A stretch of 64,000 bases of DNA from Agelas oroides (GCA_949130485.1 OX422183.1:21755202-21819201), one strand, 5' to 3'. Positions 23,076 to 34,945 are shown, counted from the first letter of the stretch. Translations and numbers: made by a program. Notes: a model not told the origin generated them from the sequence alone.

Positions 23076-23700
23076 ATGATAATGAATCATCTAACTAGTT
23101 AATTAATGGTGAGAAAAAGCCATATGGGTACTTGCACATGCCCAATATTTCAGTCTTTCTCTCCCAGGCTAACAGGACTTACTCAACTTTGACCAGGCAG
23201 CTGGAAGCAGTTATCATTAGAGTATCTAAAGCTGAGAGCTAATCAATGGCAAGTGCATGAGGCGAAATATTTGCCACACACAAAAGTGACCTACAGTCAC
23301 ACAGGATTTCACAACAGCCAAGCAAGCTATTTTAACATGAAGGTACTTGTATTTGCAGAACCTGGGCATATGCAATTCTTTTTTAACCACTGCTAACCTG
23401 ATTAAAAGTGTTGTCCCTTCAGTGACCACACCAATGTTACCCATGTTACCCATGACTTCCAGCTCTTGAGCCTTGTACAAATACGTATATGTACACCATT
23501 CACAAGCTCCATCTATTAGCTACACATTTCTGGTAGCAGATTGTCCATCATGCACAGCTACACTGAGCTACAAGTCACTTTGACAGTTGGGTGAAGTAAG
23601 TACTTAGCTACTGGCTTGCTACACTGAAGCATATCCTGTACATCAAGATGGCAACTTGGCTCCATTCTAAGGGCAATGACAGGGAGTAGGTTTGTGGATA
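23076..23700. other. Non-coding, likely intron of unit A
   Basis: No exon or repeat was recognised. Confidence 0.35.
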
Positions 23701-24382
23701 TACCGTATTCTCTCTAAAATAGCGGATACTCTAATTGTCCGGACACCTCAATTATGAATTTTTCGGCTCTCTAATTAAACCGGACAGCAGATAAATTGAG
23801 GGATCTTCCCTCTCTAATACACGCGGATGCTAAAATCGTTTGTTGGCTAGTCAAATGAAGCTCTACAGAGTAAAACAAGGAAGGGAGAGGCTCACGAGGT
23901 TATTTCAACAAACGGTATGTTTTTCTGAAATGATTTGTCATCCGTTTACAGAGAACGCTTACCTGCTGCGTATCGTGTGTGCTGTCTTTCGTTGATAGCA
24001 AGGCGCAACTCCGATATTTAGGAAGCCCAAATACTGCTGTACCTCCGTATTTAGTGTTATGATTCTCCTTATCGGCGTTGAAGCGTCCCCAATAAGTCGT
24101 TTTTACGATCGAGGCGATTGACAACGACCGTGGCTGCAGTCACTATGCTTTGCCAGTTCGAAAGGTGATGCTCAATATGTGTCTTCGTGGGTCCTGACCG
24201 ACGCACACAGAAGGCGGCAATAATTGGACATGGGACTCACAAAAAAACTTGAAACTGGCGCTGTAAAACTCTCTACTTCACACTGGACATTTCGGTTCAA
24301 TAATAATAACTCTCTAAAATTTTCCGGAAACTCTCATTTTCAATTATGTTTTGCTGTCCGATATTTTAGAGAGAATACGGTA
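23701..24382. mobile_element. TA-target MITE with TACCGTATTCTCTC ends
   Basis: The left end TACCGTATTCTCTCTAAAAT and right end ATTTTAGAGAGAATACGGTA are perfect inverse, with TA at each tip. Subterminal CTCTAATTGTCCGGA-type pieces recur inverted. It is 682 bp, has no transposase, and is probably a Tc1/mariner-type non-autonomous element. Confidence 0.8.
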
Positions 24383-25033
24383 ACTCCCTGGCCTGGAGGT
24401 GAGCGGGAAAAAGCATACCTAGTTTTGTAGGAGGTGAGTTGAGCTTTCTGAAACTGGGCTCAGTTTTGGTTGGTTTCAGCGGGCTGTGTTGAATTTTTCT
24501 TGAAAGCCAACACTACTATTTTTGAGGTCAACCATAAATTTTACCCTGTAGACTGGAATTGAAGTGGTTCCATGACAAATCCACTTTTTCTTGTGTGTGT
24601 GTGTTAATAATGTGGTTAGACTATGGGTGGAGCCTTGGAGAGGATGCAAGTTTTCATGGGACTAAAAATTGAGTTTTTTGGAATTATCAGGTAGAGGGAA
24701 CAGCTTGGTGTAAAGTTATGGTCAATCTTGTGTACACTTTGACTTTTCCCATTTAGCCGTCCACATGATTTGGAGATTCGTGATCGAAGGTCATATTACC
24801 TTAAGGAAGGAAAGCAGTTGCACAGGTACCTTGACAGTGGCAGAAGACGTATTTCCACGTTATTAAATTAGCTTCGTACCTGGAGGTTACATGTGCATAT
24901 ACTATTTAGTCTGGGTCAGCAGAAAATGCATGGTAGTGCACATGTTAGCAGTAGATACCAAGGTGTTTTTCCTCTTCACAGATGGTGTCAGATGAGGTTA
25001 TACTCAATGAACAGAGAAGTATACCGCAAAATT
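24383..25033. other. Non-coding, likely intron of unit A
   Basis: No exon or repeat was recognised. Confidence 0.35.
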
Positions 25034-25616
25034 GGGATATTAAGCACCAGTGCCTATTTCGAAATTAGCAGCCAGAATGGGTACTTATTTTCGAGGGGTG
25101 CTTATTTTTGTGGGGTGCTAATAAATCCATGTAATTTTCTGGTAGCATGCAGTTGTGTTGGAATGGATTAGCTGTGATATGTTTTAGGCCTAGATGCTCT
25201 TTTTCTGCTAATTTCTGTCCCATGTTTGTAACCTTTTTAGAACCAGAGATCTAGTCAGCAATCAATCGATCGTTGCCAACCCCCGCCCACCAACGTAAAG
25301 TGCACGGAACTAACAAATCCGTTAGAACTTTTTACTAATTCCTGGATATGTTTTATCAAGAGGCCTTGCCTAAATTTTGGTTTGTATCCCGTGTCGATAG
25401 CTCGCTTACAATCGGAGATAGACAGTGGCGAAAATTAGCTGCTACGTTCGAAAAAGCCGAATCAGTAAATTCACTTCCGTTTGAGCAGTAACGGGTGCCT
25501 TTTAATGTGGGGTGCCTATTTTTGTATGGGTGCTTATAAACTCAAAGTGGTTGTTGTAACCAAAATGGGTGCCTATATTCATGGGTGCTTATTTTCTATG
25601 GGTGCTTATTATCCAG
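25034..25616. repeat. GGTGCTTATTTT-rich repeat, possibly a MITE
   Basis: GGGATATTAAGCACC near the left edge is approximately mirrored by GGTGCTTATTATCC near the right. Between them GGGTGCTTATTTTC-like phrases recur at least seven times near both ends. No target duplication was found. Confidence 0.4.
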
Positions 25617-25816
25617 ATTTAAGGTAGCTAATTTTAATGATACATATTCACGATCATGAAACTATTTCCATCATGCAAACTATGGCAATCAAAACCTGAC
25701 CTACAATTGCTTAGAAAGTTGGGATGAATTACCATTTGTATTGCCATAGATACAGGACCATATAAACTACATTGGAGGTGATACCATTCACAGTACTATA
25801 TACTTTCTTGACACAC

Positions 25817-26113
25817 CTCTATGTTTGTGTCTCCGAGCAATGGCCCTTGCAAGTCCCTTGTTTGCTCCACCTGCAGGGTCACCTACTACATCCACCAACC
25901 ACTGCCAAGTTGGCTCACCAAACCTCTCCACGTTGTTGTTCCTCTTTAGCCACTCTGTCAGCGTTGAACTCAGGCAAGCAGAAGTGTCACCACTATTCCA
26001 AGTTTGAATGTCATCCAGAATGTTAGGAGTCAAACGCAGACCAATTCCAATGCTTTTCCATTTTGATGAGACTTGGTTCAGCTCTTGCTTCATATCATAG
26101 AGATCGTCAAAAT
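25817..26113 (-). CDS. Unit A Death-domain exon
   Basis: The acceptor ACACTTCAG precedes 26113 and the donor AGAG|GTGTGT follows 25817. The exon encodes a Death-fold domain: DLYDMKQELNQVSSKWKSIG, then LRLTPNILDDI, SACLSSTLTEWLKR, EPTWQWLVDVV and LARAIARRH. These give the usual pattern of W, L-G-L, WL, PTW-L and LA-I. Death domains assemble homotypic signalling complexes in the cytosol. Exon 1 at 28310-28379 joins in phase (NPL-D-FDDL). Paralogous exons lie at 45413-45709 and 53775-54065 and a ruin at about 35955-36150. No catalytic part is encoded here; the downstream partner is probably the linker at 21.2 kb and perhaps the GTPase at 14.9 kb. Confidence 0.85.
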
Positions 26114-26930
26114 CTGAAGTGTACAGTGCGACAGTGTGACAGAACAATAGTATAGTGACCAAAACTGAACTAAGCTGCTGTTTTTATCATATTTACTTTG
26201 GGTAATGTGATAGAGTAGTCAGTATATTATCTAGCATGTCTGCACAGGTTGTGTCTAAACACTGGACTGGATTATGGACTGGATTACTGGAGTGGACTGA
26301 TGGACTGATGGACTAGACTGACGTGAAGTTACCTTTGTAGTTAATATCACATGATCTCAAGCTAAGTACAACGTACTGAAATTGGTCACGTGTTTGAGAC
26401 TTTCTAACTGTTCAGTAACTTACCATAGTCTCGTGAAAGAGCGTCCATCACCCATCCTCTACTTTTGGCCTAATTTCCTGTTTAGGGTCAAAGTTTACTC
26501 AAATGAGTGCCCACCCCGGAGAGAGCTTTGTGCGGCTAATGAAGCGCATTTGTGGAGTCTGAGAAGCGCAGCCTCAAGCGCTTTGCATATCTGAGGTAAG
26601 AAACTTTGTGTTATACTGAAGGTTATTACAAGGTTGCTTTCCGCAGATGGACATAGCTAATGTGGTTGCTACACCATGCTCACGGTGATATCTTGTCATT
26701 ATGGCATGCAGTGATATGTGGGGTGAATTGGTAGAGGCATGGCACATTCCTGAAGTGCTGTTTTCCAATGCACACTGCAGTAGCTGAGTACCAAGCAAAT
26801 TAAATGTATTGTGCTGTCAACATCCAACTGAAAGCTACCTGATATGTTCCCAACTTTTGCCATGTACAAGTACATCACTGCATGGTCGTGTCTAATCACT
26901 GGACTGGATTGCTGAACTGGACTGCTGGAC
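26114..26930 (-). other. Unit A intron 1, part, with TGGACTGGAT repeats
   Basis: GGACTGGATT-like repeats occur near 26264-26320 and 26900-26930. About 26690-26890 resembles 45840-46040, the intron in unit C at the same relative position, which supports duplication of whole gene units. Confidence 0.5.
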
Positions 26931-27600
26931 CATGGCCGTAGCAAGTGGTTGGGCTGGTCGGGTTTTGGCCCGACCACTTTTTCACAGACTAAACGTGCAT
27001 GTGCGCACTTTGAATACAAGTGAAGTCGTGCGTATAAGAACTAGTAAGCTTAGCCATCTCTGAAAACAGCTGCCCATCATTGTGCAAATTTCACAACAAA
27101 AAGGTAACGTTGCGTTAGGATATATAGCCATTTCGGTTTACTCGATGGCCATTTCTTACTGCGACAAAGCCCGGGCTGCCCGCGGTAGGTGCGCACAGCT
27201 AAGTTCATATGCGGAATCTGAAATCACTAGTCTTGTTCCCCAGGTCCCATCCAACTTGCCATCGTTTGCCGTACATAGTGCCAGCGACGGAAAGCTGGTC
27301 GGAGCCATATATATGATCCCAGCTAAGAAGCGATCTCTGAGCAATTTTTTTTGCTGCGGGGGCATGCCTTCCATATGTAGCTGCTACGTGCACTAACTAC
27401 TTCACAGAGAATACGTATAGCAACTATTAAAATTCTGTTTGCTTAGAATTGCAGAACATAATGAGATTTGGGGTCTAAAAATGGCCTCAGAAGCAATCTC
27501 TTATCGTCCCATGTAGCAAAATTTTCTTGCCACCCCTAGATACTACATACAGTATGTAGACTTTGGCCACACCACCTTGAAATAGCTTGCTATGGCCCTG
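26931..27600. mobile_element. Non-autonomous element with CATGGCCGTAGCAAG ends (hAT-like?)
   Basis: The left CATGGCCGTAGCAAG is roughly mirrored by CTTGCTATGGCCCTG at the right. TGGACTGC lies next to both ends but also occurs as a local repeat on the left, so the target duplication is ambiguous. Superfamily assignment is a guess from the CAGGGCCGTAGC-like tip. Confidence 0.4.
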
Positions 27601-28309
27601 TGGACTGCATGCATCTTCCCATTGCATGCTAGAGAATGTACATGAGTGCACACTGCACAAGCTACATGGATGGATGTATACCATGACTTCATGGTGTACA
27701 CGCTGTAAGCTCACAGCACCCTCTGGCTACAGCACGTATGTAAAAGAGCACCAGAAGTACTGACAAAGGCCACTTCACCAAAGAATTTACTGTGTCATGG
27801 AAAATGCTGGTGTGAAATGCCATACTGGTTAGTTGTTACCAGCCTATTAGTTCTGTTGAATACAGCCATGTAAAAAGTATGCTTGGTCAGCGAGAAGCCT
27901 TGGAATAGACATAGTGCCAATGGCCTACCAAGCAGCTCCATCTGCTGTGGTATAGGCCTACTTTTACGGGACGAAGGCAAGAATTTACACAGCATTCCGC
28001 AAGTCCAATACCATTGGTGAGATTGTTGTTGTCAGCTGCTGTTATGTATGCTCAATTTTGTTTCCAGTAATTGATAATTTTTGACGCTTTTGGGATTCCC
28101 ATCCAATGAATACTGACACCCCATATGTGTCTTTTGCTGAACTGCATGCCAAAACAGTTGCCTCCTAAGGACCTTGGTACTACAGTTTTAATGAGGGTGA
28201 GAACTAGCAAAAGTGCCAGTTATCATAGGAACGGCATTGTAAAAAGAGAAGTCACACTAAAGGCCTAAAAGGGAGAAAATTATTTTAAGTACACCTACAT
28301 AGTACACAC
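27601..28309. other. Unit A intron 1, remainder
   Basis: No repeat or exon was recognised. Confidence 0.35.
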
Positions 28310-28379
28310 CAAGTGGATTGGAATCAACTTCCGGGACATCAGAGCCATAATCTTCCAAGGCAGCCATGACTACTGCAAC
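28310..28379 (-). CDS. Unit A exon 1, short acidic N-terminus before the Death domain
   Basis: The acceptor CTCCTTCAG precedes 28379 and the donor CTTG|GTGTGT follows 28310. The ATG at 28367 gives MAALEDYGSDVPEVDSNPL, then phase-1 joining to the Death exon. Units C (46663-46741) and D (54477-54561) have the same acceptor context (AG|GTTGCAGT...ATGGC), the same donor phase and an acidic peptide. The acceptor means a 5' exon exists upstream, probably the block at 34.7 kb. Confidence 0.7.
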
Positions 28380-29659
28380 CTGAAGGAGATAATCTTTAAT
28401 AAAGGAACTCTTCTCATGACTGTCAACAGGAACAAGCTAATTACTGGCATGTATCCATACCCAGGGAAAGGAGAGGAGGTCATTTAACATTGGGGCAAGC
28501 TTGAGTGAGTCAGTATTACCGCTAAACTAGCGCATGTAGAGATGGAACCCTAAAAAAACAATCAAGGAATAACACCACAATCCTTTCAGGCTGACCTGTT
28601 GTATATGTACAAATAAGTGTTACCATACATGATAACACTACCAACACACATGAAGGCCTTGAAGGTGCAATGAGAACAACTGAATGGGGAGACTCAAGTC
28701 AAATGCATTTGCAACACAACTTTAAAATAAGTCTATGCTGTGAGTCTAACAGCTGCATGACAAGGCAGGCTGCTCACAGAAAACCTAGTTTGCAAAATTG
28801 AAATGCCATGGATCTGTGCCGGTGCCAAGTTATTCACCAGACCCTTCCTCTCCACCACAGAGGAGGGAGCTTGATGAAAGCTGGGGCATGAGGTCTGCTG
28901 GTAACAAAAATAAATAATTTCAATTTTAGCTGTACGAATTCAAATATTACCATAAACGTGAGGTGTACAGATAAAATTGGTATTTTTACAAAGAAAATAT
29001 AAGAAAAATGCAAGTTTACGACACTAAGGAAACCGATCAACAACTTGAGCAGGTACTTTTCTAGCTTCAGTTAGCTTCCATTATGCACATGCACAACAGC
29101 TGTAACAAGTAAGTTTAGCTTCGATCTATGTGCATATCTATATATATCTGCCTACACTGGGAAAGCAAGTTTCTGAGGCTCCAAAACTTAACTTTGCATG
29201 TAGATGTCAGTCGCACTAAGACCTTTCAGCCGACATCGAAGAATGAGCTTAGCATGCTGAACACTACTCTGATGAGGCTTCACGCGACTATATAAACCTG
29301 GGTAGGAAACACACCGACTGACCTTCACCCTGGCTTATTTCAACATTGTTCCTGGCCGTACGATCAGAACCAAGACCCAAAAGAGCGTGTTTATTGGCAC
29401 TCTGGATGTTGGAAACACTATCTCACCATATTTGTGTCATGCCACAGTGCTTGTGCTCAAACGGATTTCTGCTGTACGAACATTAGAATAGTAATTTCAT
29501 TTTTACATGTACAAATCAATTAGAGTACATAAATTACTATCTGTTCGGGGTGTACGAATTATACGGTGTACGGATTATTAGAAATTATTATTAGATGAGG
29601 CATTTGTCATAAAAAATCTCTCCCAGGGATGGCACATTAGGTACATTATTGCGTGAGTA
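28380..29659. other. Non-coding with element fragments
   Basis: At about 28489 a GGGGCAAGCTTGAGTGAG fragment resembles the GGGGCGAGCCTGAGC family. At 28525-28590 AGCGCATGTAGAGATGGAAC matches one arm of the fold-back element at 60.45-61.06 kb. Nothing else was recognised. Confidence 0.45.
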
Positions 29660-29800
29660 CATTACTTTATTCAAAATTCTGGGATCCAGCTGGAAATTGA
29701 ACCCCACACCCTTCTTAGTACCAGTCAGACAAACTTACCAATGAGCCACTGGACCCACAGCAGAGGAGCAGAAGCAAGTCAACATATAGCAGAATAAGTT
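29660..29800 (-). mobile_element. tRNA-derived SINE, copy 3
   Basis: The minus strand carries a leader (TTCTGCTCCTCTGC), a box A-like TGGCTCATTGG, a box B-like GGTTCAATTTCC and then AGCTGGATCCCAGAATTTT. This is the same order as in the 55.1-55.5 kb copies. Confidence 0.65.
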
Positions 29801-29944
29801 AGAGACCTGAGTCGATTTCAGCTGCCTCTTTCCCTCACAGTCGGTTACACTGCCTGTGGTTGATTGCTTAATCACCTCCGAACATATTTATGCAACAGGC
29901 TTCAAATGCTGATATTATGAATAATGTTCCGAAGTTAAGTTCAG

Positions 29945-30030
29945 CTTTTATGGAGACAGAGGGAAAGAAGTCTGCAGAAAAAAAGGTCCTGGATCCAGCC
30001 GGGAATCGAATCCTGAGTAATATCAAGATA
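29945..30030 (-). mobile_element. tRNA-derived SINE, 3' fragment
   Basis: The minus strand has GGATTCGATTCCCGG (box B-like) followed by CTGGATCCAGGACC, matching the 3' half of the SINE family. Box A and the leader are missing. Confidence 0.45.
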
Positions 30031-30255
30031 TATTTGACATGTTGTTTTGGTGCCAGGAGTGCAGCTTTGGCAACAGGAAGTATGATAAATACCACCCCTA
30101 CCTACCCCCCAGGACCGGGGGGAGGGGCATACAATTGTCGGGCAGATAACGGTAACGCCTACGGCAAAATTTGGAGCAGCCTAAATGCACAGTGATACAA
30201 GTGCTGTGGCTGTTCTTTATGCAAGAGAGTTAGATATCCTATGCACATGGCCCCA

Positions 30256-30860
30256 TAGCCTCGTTCCCAAGCCCGAACAGGAAGAGGAGGAGAAAGGGGC
30301 TGGTTTCAGCAGTTCACGCAGGCGCTTAATTATCTCTGATTTAAGCACATGTTGAGGGTGCTAGTGACGTCTTCAAGTCACGTGGTCGATAGTATTCGCC
30401 ATATCAAACCAGCCTAGACCCTAGCTAGCTAGCCTGAGTAGCTTTTATCTCAGCGCCTTGGCCAACAAACAGCCTTGCGCTATTTATCAATGAAGATCTC
30501 TAGCAGAAAAGGCAGACGGAAGCACAATGGAAGCCCAAGTTACCTCTCTTGCGATGGTTTTGCCGGTAGGTATAGCCTCTTCTTCACATCAAACGACTCC
30601 ACGGGAGCTCGTAATTTCTGTTTATTGCTTCAAATCAGCCGCTGGATGAGTACAATCCAGTGAGTTTTTTGCATACCATACACTGCTATGATAAATCTAC
30701 CGGCAGCGTAACATTTAGTATCAATTTAGGCGTCACGAGTATGTGGAAGCATATCAATAGTATGCGGAGCAAGTGGAATTCCATTGCAATTAAGCGCATG
30801 CACAAACAGCCCAAACCAGGCCCTTAATTCTCCTCATCTTCGGGCCTGGGAACGAGGCTA
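30256..30860. mobile_element. Mutator-like non-autonomous element, 9-bp TSD (1 mismatch)
   Basis: The left end is TAGCCTCGTTCCCAAGCCC and the right end GGGCCTGGGAACGAGGCTA, with inner arms around AATTAAGCGC. Flanks are ATGGCCCCA (30247-30255) and ATAGCCCCA (30861-30869). The interior includes a short exon-like stretch (about 30520-30665) with a CCG|GTAGGT donor-like site, possibly captured but unidentified. Confidence 0.85.
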
Positions 30861-30945
30861 ATAGCCCCAGCACCTGAGTCTGGCTTCGTGATACCACCAC
30901 CACATTCTATAAACCACAATGTTAGATTACCGCATAAATATAGGT

Positions 30946-31088
30946 TATACGATGAAACCGAGGGGTCTACGGGATTTAGATACCCGCGGAAACCTATATA
31001 AACACCCGCGCGCGAAGCGCAAGGGTGTTTATGGTTTCCAAGGAGATCTAAATCCCGTAGGCCCCGCGAGGGTTTCATCGTATAAGGT
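30946..31088. repeat. 143-bp imperfect palindrome
   Basis: TTATACGATGAAACC at the left mirrors GGTTTCATCGTATAA at the right, and CTACGGGATTTAGAT mirrors ATCTAAATCCCGTAG. The centre holds mirrored ATAAACACCCGCG and AAGGGTGTTTAT. It is probably a hairpin MITE and lies in a region with other TATAGTATA-type inverse pieces (31090, 31735). Confidence 0.7.
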
Positions 31089-31759
31089 ATTTATACTATA
31101 GCCAATCAAATCGTTTCTCTCCTTGGCAACAAAACTGCGTGCATTTCTCTCCTTAGCAACAAAACTGCCTAGCAACGGCTACAGTTCAAATTCTGAATGA
31201 ACGAGCTCTCTCAAGCTGTTCGCTGACCGCTTACCTTGCAACGATTCAACTTTGTACTTGCTCGGCAACGCTCGCTAGTGATTGGGATTCAAAACCGAAT
31301 TCAAATTCAGAGCGCCTGAGAATGAGACCGAAATGTCCCGCCCCATGACATTGTGAACTTTCTGGTGAGTGTTGTGTTGAGCGAGTACTAGCGCTTTCTT
31401 GAATAGTAGCTACCTATGGCTCCCATTGAAACTGTAGGCAAACTCCGTGTGAACCGGTTAAGTTCGAGACCACCGCTGTCGAGCCAAACGCTTCCTATCC
31501 GAAGCAGCTGTCTTCAGACTGCAGCCATTGTCATACAACCGCTAACGAGCTTAGCGCTTTGCGTACAGAAACTGTATGAGAGCTGGTGGCTATATTTGTA
31601 GCGCTTCATGGTATTAAACTATCTCTATACTATCTACGGATATCACAGGTGGTATAAGTTCAATTTACAGGTGGTATAAGTGATTTATACTACCTGCAAT
31701 GACCAATCAGATTGCAGTATTTCATTTAGCTATAGTATAACCAGAAATATTGGCAGTCT
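31089..31759. other. Non-coding stretch
   Basis: A duplicated phrase (CATTTCTCTCCTTAGCAACAAAACTGC-like, 31117-31170) and a small inverted repeat (GGTGGTATAAGT / ACTTATACTACC-like, about 31650-31708) occur. No gene was seen. Confidence 0.4.
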
Positions 31760-31763
31760 TTAA

Positions 31764-32470
31764 GGTTACGGGATACAGTTTGCTCATTAATATTCATGAA
31801 AAATATTACCTTCCTTTTCTTCGTGCAGGAACAAGTTACAGCACGCAATAGAAGCGACATATAACAGAACTATGAGTACCATTTAACCAGTGTAGTATTA
31901 ATTCTTATGTACAACATACTAAGGCGAGCGGCGACGACAAAGTTCGTGACTTTTGGCGTCAGATTTTGTCTTCAGAGAGGATTGCAGGTACAACTTTTCA
32001 ACACCTATGGGTAATACTCAACTAACTTGAGGGCGGCTCAGAGCAACTTCGTCGCTGTGTGCCAGGGGAAGCGAGTGACACGCGTTTCTATCCAAAACCC
32101 AGGTGGTTTTCGACCGACCAAGCGACTAAATCTAGGCGTATATCAAAAACGGTAAGTCGTCTTGGCGAAAACTCTTCTAGCCGCCCTGCACCTGTCTTCG
32201 TGGAATTCGAATACAGTGTAATATACGGTAAGATGTTCTTCCAACAGGAAATAACTGACGCCGAAGTCAGTACTTTGTATGCGGACTGTTAACCGCAGGC
32301 ACCACTATCAAATTGCCTGCTCCGCCCACCCAACCAGCACAGCTGTTACAGGCTAATGTAACTTTTTTAGCGGTAAAGTTAATTAAACGCATGCATGCCT
32401 GGATCCTGCACGAAGAAAAGGAAGGTAATATTTTACATGAATATTAATGAGCAAACTGTATACCGTAACC
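31764..32470. mobile_element. TTAA-target MITE with GGTTACGG ends
   Basis: TTAA at 31760-31763 and 32471-32474 flanks GGTTACGGGATACAGTTTGC and its inverse GCAAACTGTATACCGTAACC. The arms extend about 65 bp (ATTAATATTCATG, TTTTCTTCGTGCAGG). The TTAA target is typical of piggyBac-type elements. An internal plus-strand frame (32059-32292) is of unknown origin. No transposase. Confidence 0.8.
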
Positions 32471-32474
32471 TTAA

Positions 32475-33718
32475 ATTTGGCTGTTTGCCCCCAAACCAGG
32501 CGGAAAATAAATATTGGGGGAATTTAAATTTGGCGGTGGGCGCCACATCCCAGCAGTGTATTACGTCATCATAAGTAGAGTCTAGTCTATCACGATCGCA
32601 ATTGCAACCTGTCTTAGTAGGGGATAGACTAAGTTCACCCAATTTGAAATGGTTACATGTACATCACCAAAGAAGTCGCACACACTTTAAGGAAGCAAGA
32701 TCCCGCCTTGCCTGAGAACAGTGCTTTAAATAGGTGTGAACGGTACAATTAACTCAACATTGCTTGTACATAGACAGTCCAGGATATACGTATATGAACA
32801 ATCAACGAACCACATCTCCCTTAAAAAAATAGGCCTAGATGATATACAAAGTCACCCACTGCGCAGGACGTGTTTCGGCCAATACCAGGCCTTATATAGC
32901 ACAGCTATATGAAACGGAATCTATGCACGAAGCAGCAAGACACATAAATGTCTAGGACAAAGAAAAAAAGCAGCTTACGTACTCCCCGTATAGCCCTCAA
33001 TCAAGCCACATGCAAGTTTGTTGGTGGAGCTATACAGCAGACTTTCGAACACACTTTCGTTTCGACTACAGCCTCGCACAGACAGCAGCAAGGCTTCAAA
33101 TACGCTTGAACTACACATTGTCAACATCCGACCTAGGAAGTCACGCGTACACGCATGTGACCTTGTCCAGTGACGTAACCGGAAACTGCTTCAAACAGGG
33201 TGAACTAGACTATACCGTCTCAGTAGGCTTGGTAAGAAGCTACACTGACTGTCAGGATCGCAATAGAGAGGTGAGAAGTGGAGTGTATTAGAGGACACGT
33301 GTATAGTCATTGTACTTGCCTTTGGAGATTTGCAGTGTAGGCTGTCTTGCATGCGTTCGTTCGCTAGTTTGATCTCGTTGTTAGTGATGGGCAGGTCCGT
33401 TTATCAGTAAGCGTTGCTGTCTCTCACTTGAGGTACATGAAACAAACAATGAGTTCGCAAACTTGCACAAAGTAACTTGGCAGCATGCTAGCGCCAAGCT
33501 AGCTACCTGTACAGCTGGTATAGAGGATCGGGGCCAAGAGCTACTGCATTATTGTGTTGCGGGCGCCAGCAAAAATAGTATTGGCAGATTTTAATTTGGC
33601 AGTTTCAACCCCGACCACCAAACCGCCAAATTTTATTCCTTGTCAAATTTTCCAGCTATACGGTATTATGTGCCTAGCAATGGTATGCCCCAGCTCTCCT
33701 GGCGGTGTGGTGAGATGG
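32475..33718. other. Non-coding stretch
   Basis: Nothing was recognised apart from short chance open frames (for example 33010-33291). Confidence 0.35.
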
Positions 33719-33740
33719 GGGGGGGGGGGGGGGGGGGGGG
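33719..33740. repeat. Poly-G run
   Basis: About 22 consecutive G abut the target site of the next Mutator-like element. Confidence 0.9.
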
Positions 33741-33748
33741 ATTTGCCA

Positions 33749-34472
33749 TAGCTTTGTTCCCAGGGCTTCTCACCATCCAGTTTTTGATCGCTTGCAGTAT
33801 GCAAAAACTGGAGTTGGGAGGGCCTGGGAGCATTTATCACGTAAGCGATGTCAGTGTACACTTACGTAGACAAAGGGGGGAAGCTAGGGACCCCCAAATG
33901 AAAGAGCACATTTGGTGCATGCGATCGTTGTCCTGTACAACAACTAGCAACTTTGATGTTCAGAACTCCGATGACACTGCAAGAAAATAACTCAAACATG
34001 CTCTTTCATTAGAGGGCCCCTCTCCTCCTCTGTCTACTTAGGTAGACATTGACATCACTCACGGGCTAAATTTTCCCAGGCATTCCTCCTACGTTTTTGG
34101 ATAAGGCAAGCAATCAAAAACTGGATGGTGGAGGGGCGTAGTTAGGATTTTGAGAATGAGGAGGCAATAATAACCATTCAGTGTGCGGCATTTTTACTAT
34201 TAATGTACTCATCATCTATTATTTCCATACTATTTAGTACATATAACTCAGGCGTCAATTCTGCCTTGTAGGCAAAGACCTTTTACAGTTGCTGTGGTGC
34301 CTCTCTTTTTTTCATAGCCATTGGATCAAATGATGTAATTTGCCAATAGTGAGCGTGTTATTTATATGGACCAAGAGTGTGTGTCATCACCGGTAAATAC
34401 AAGGAGGCAGCTGCCTCCTGTGCCTCAATGCTAGCTACGCACATCCGGTGAGGAGGCCTGGGAATAAGGACA
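33749..34472. mobile_element. Mutator-like non-autonomous element, 9-bp TSD (1 mismatch)
   Basis: The left tip is TAGCTTTGTTCCCAGGGC and the right tip GGCCTGGGAATAAGGACA. Flanks are GATTTGCCA (33740-33748) and GATTTGCGA (34473-34481). It contains an inner inverted repeat (CCATCCAGTTTTTGATCGC near 33773 against AATCAAAAACTGGATGG near 34110) and further mirrored GTAGACA pieces, so it looks like a nested fold-back. Confidence 0.7.
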
Positions 34473-34724
34473 GATTTGCGACACTCCAAGGCCCCACAAC
34501 GCTGGGGCCACAGCATGTACAACCCTGATATTACCCTCACCCCCCACACACATGCCACACCTGGGGAAGGGAGGGGGGCCAGGGTGGAAAGTGTTTCATT
34601 ACGAAAACTTGGCCACAAAACGCAACAAAACAGCACAAAGTGAAAATTTCAAGAAGATAAACAGCCGGGGCCCCAAAATGGGGAGGGGCTATTTTCACAT
34701 GGGGCTACTAAAACTGGAACTTAC

Positions 34725-34945
34725 CACAGCGCGCCTGAGCGCGAGGGTAATTGATGTAGCTTCTAGACGCCGGTTCTGACTAGCCACAGAAGAAGAAGGT
34801 TTTACAGAGGTCGGGCGTAGGCTCTTCGACGTAGAGGGTGTGGTTCACGTGATGCGAAGCGCCACAGCCCCTCCCACTCCTTTAGAGCTGTGGCAAGAGT
34901 AGTGGGTGTTACCTCTGTAATGGGGCAAAATGCAAAGTCAGTGTG
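34725..34945 (-). promoter_or_regulatory. Unit A putative promoter and 5' exon with shared splice donor
   Basis: CTGTG|GTAAGT (exon end at 34725) matches donors at 47449 and 62012. Upstream on the minus strand, GTTCACGTGA, CCACAGCCCCTCCC and TTACCTCTGTAATGGGGCAAAA match 62149-62240 in order. Shared sequence and donor suggest a conserved promoter plus non-coding or short coding first exon of the array genes. TCACGTGA is an E-box-type palindrome. The transcription start is not visible. Confidence 0.5.

Noticed and set aside
32059..32292. Possible captured exon in the TTAA element
   Set aside because: The frame looks fairly protein-like but I recognise no family and see no second copy, so it is not listed as a gene.
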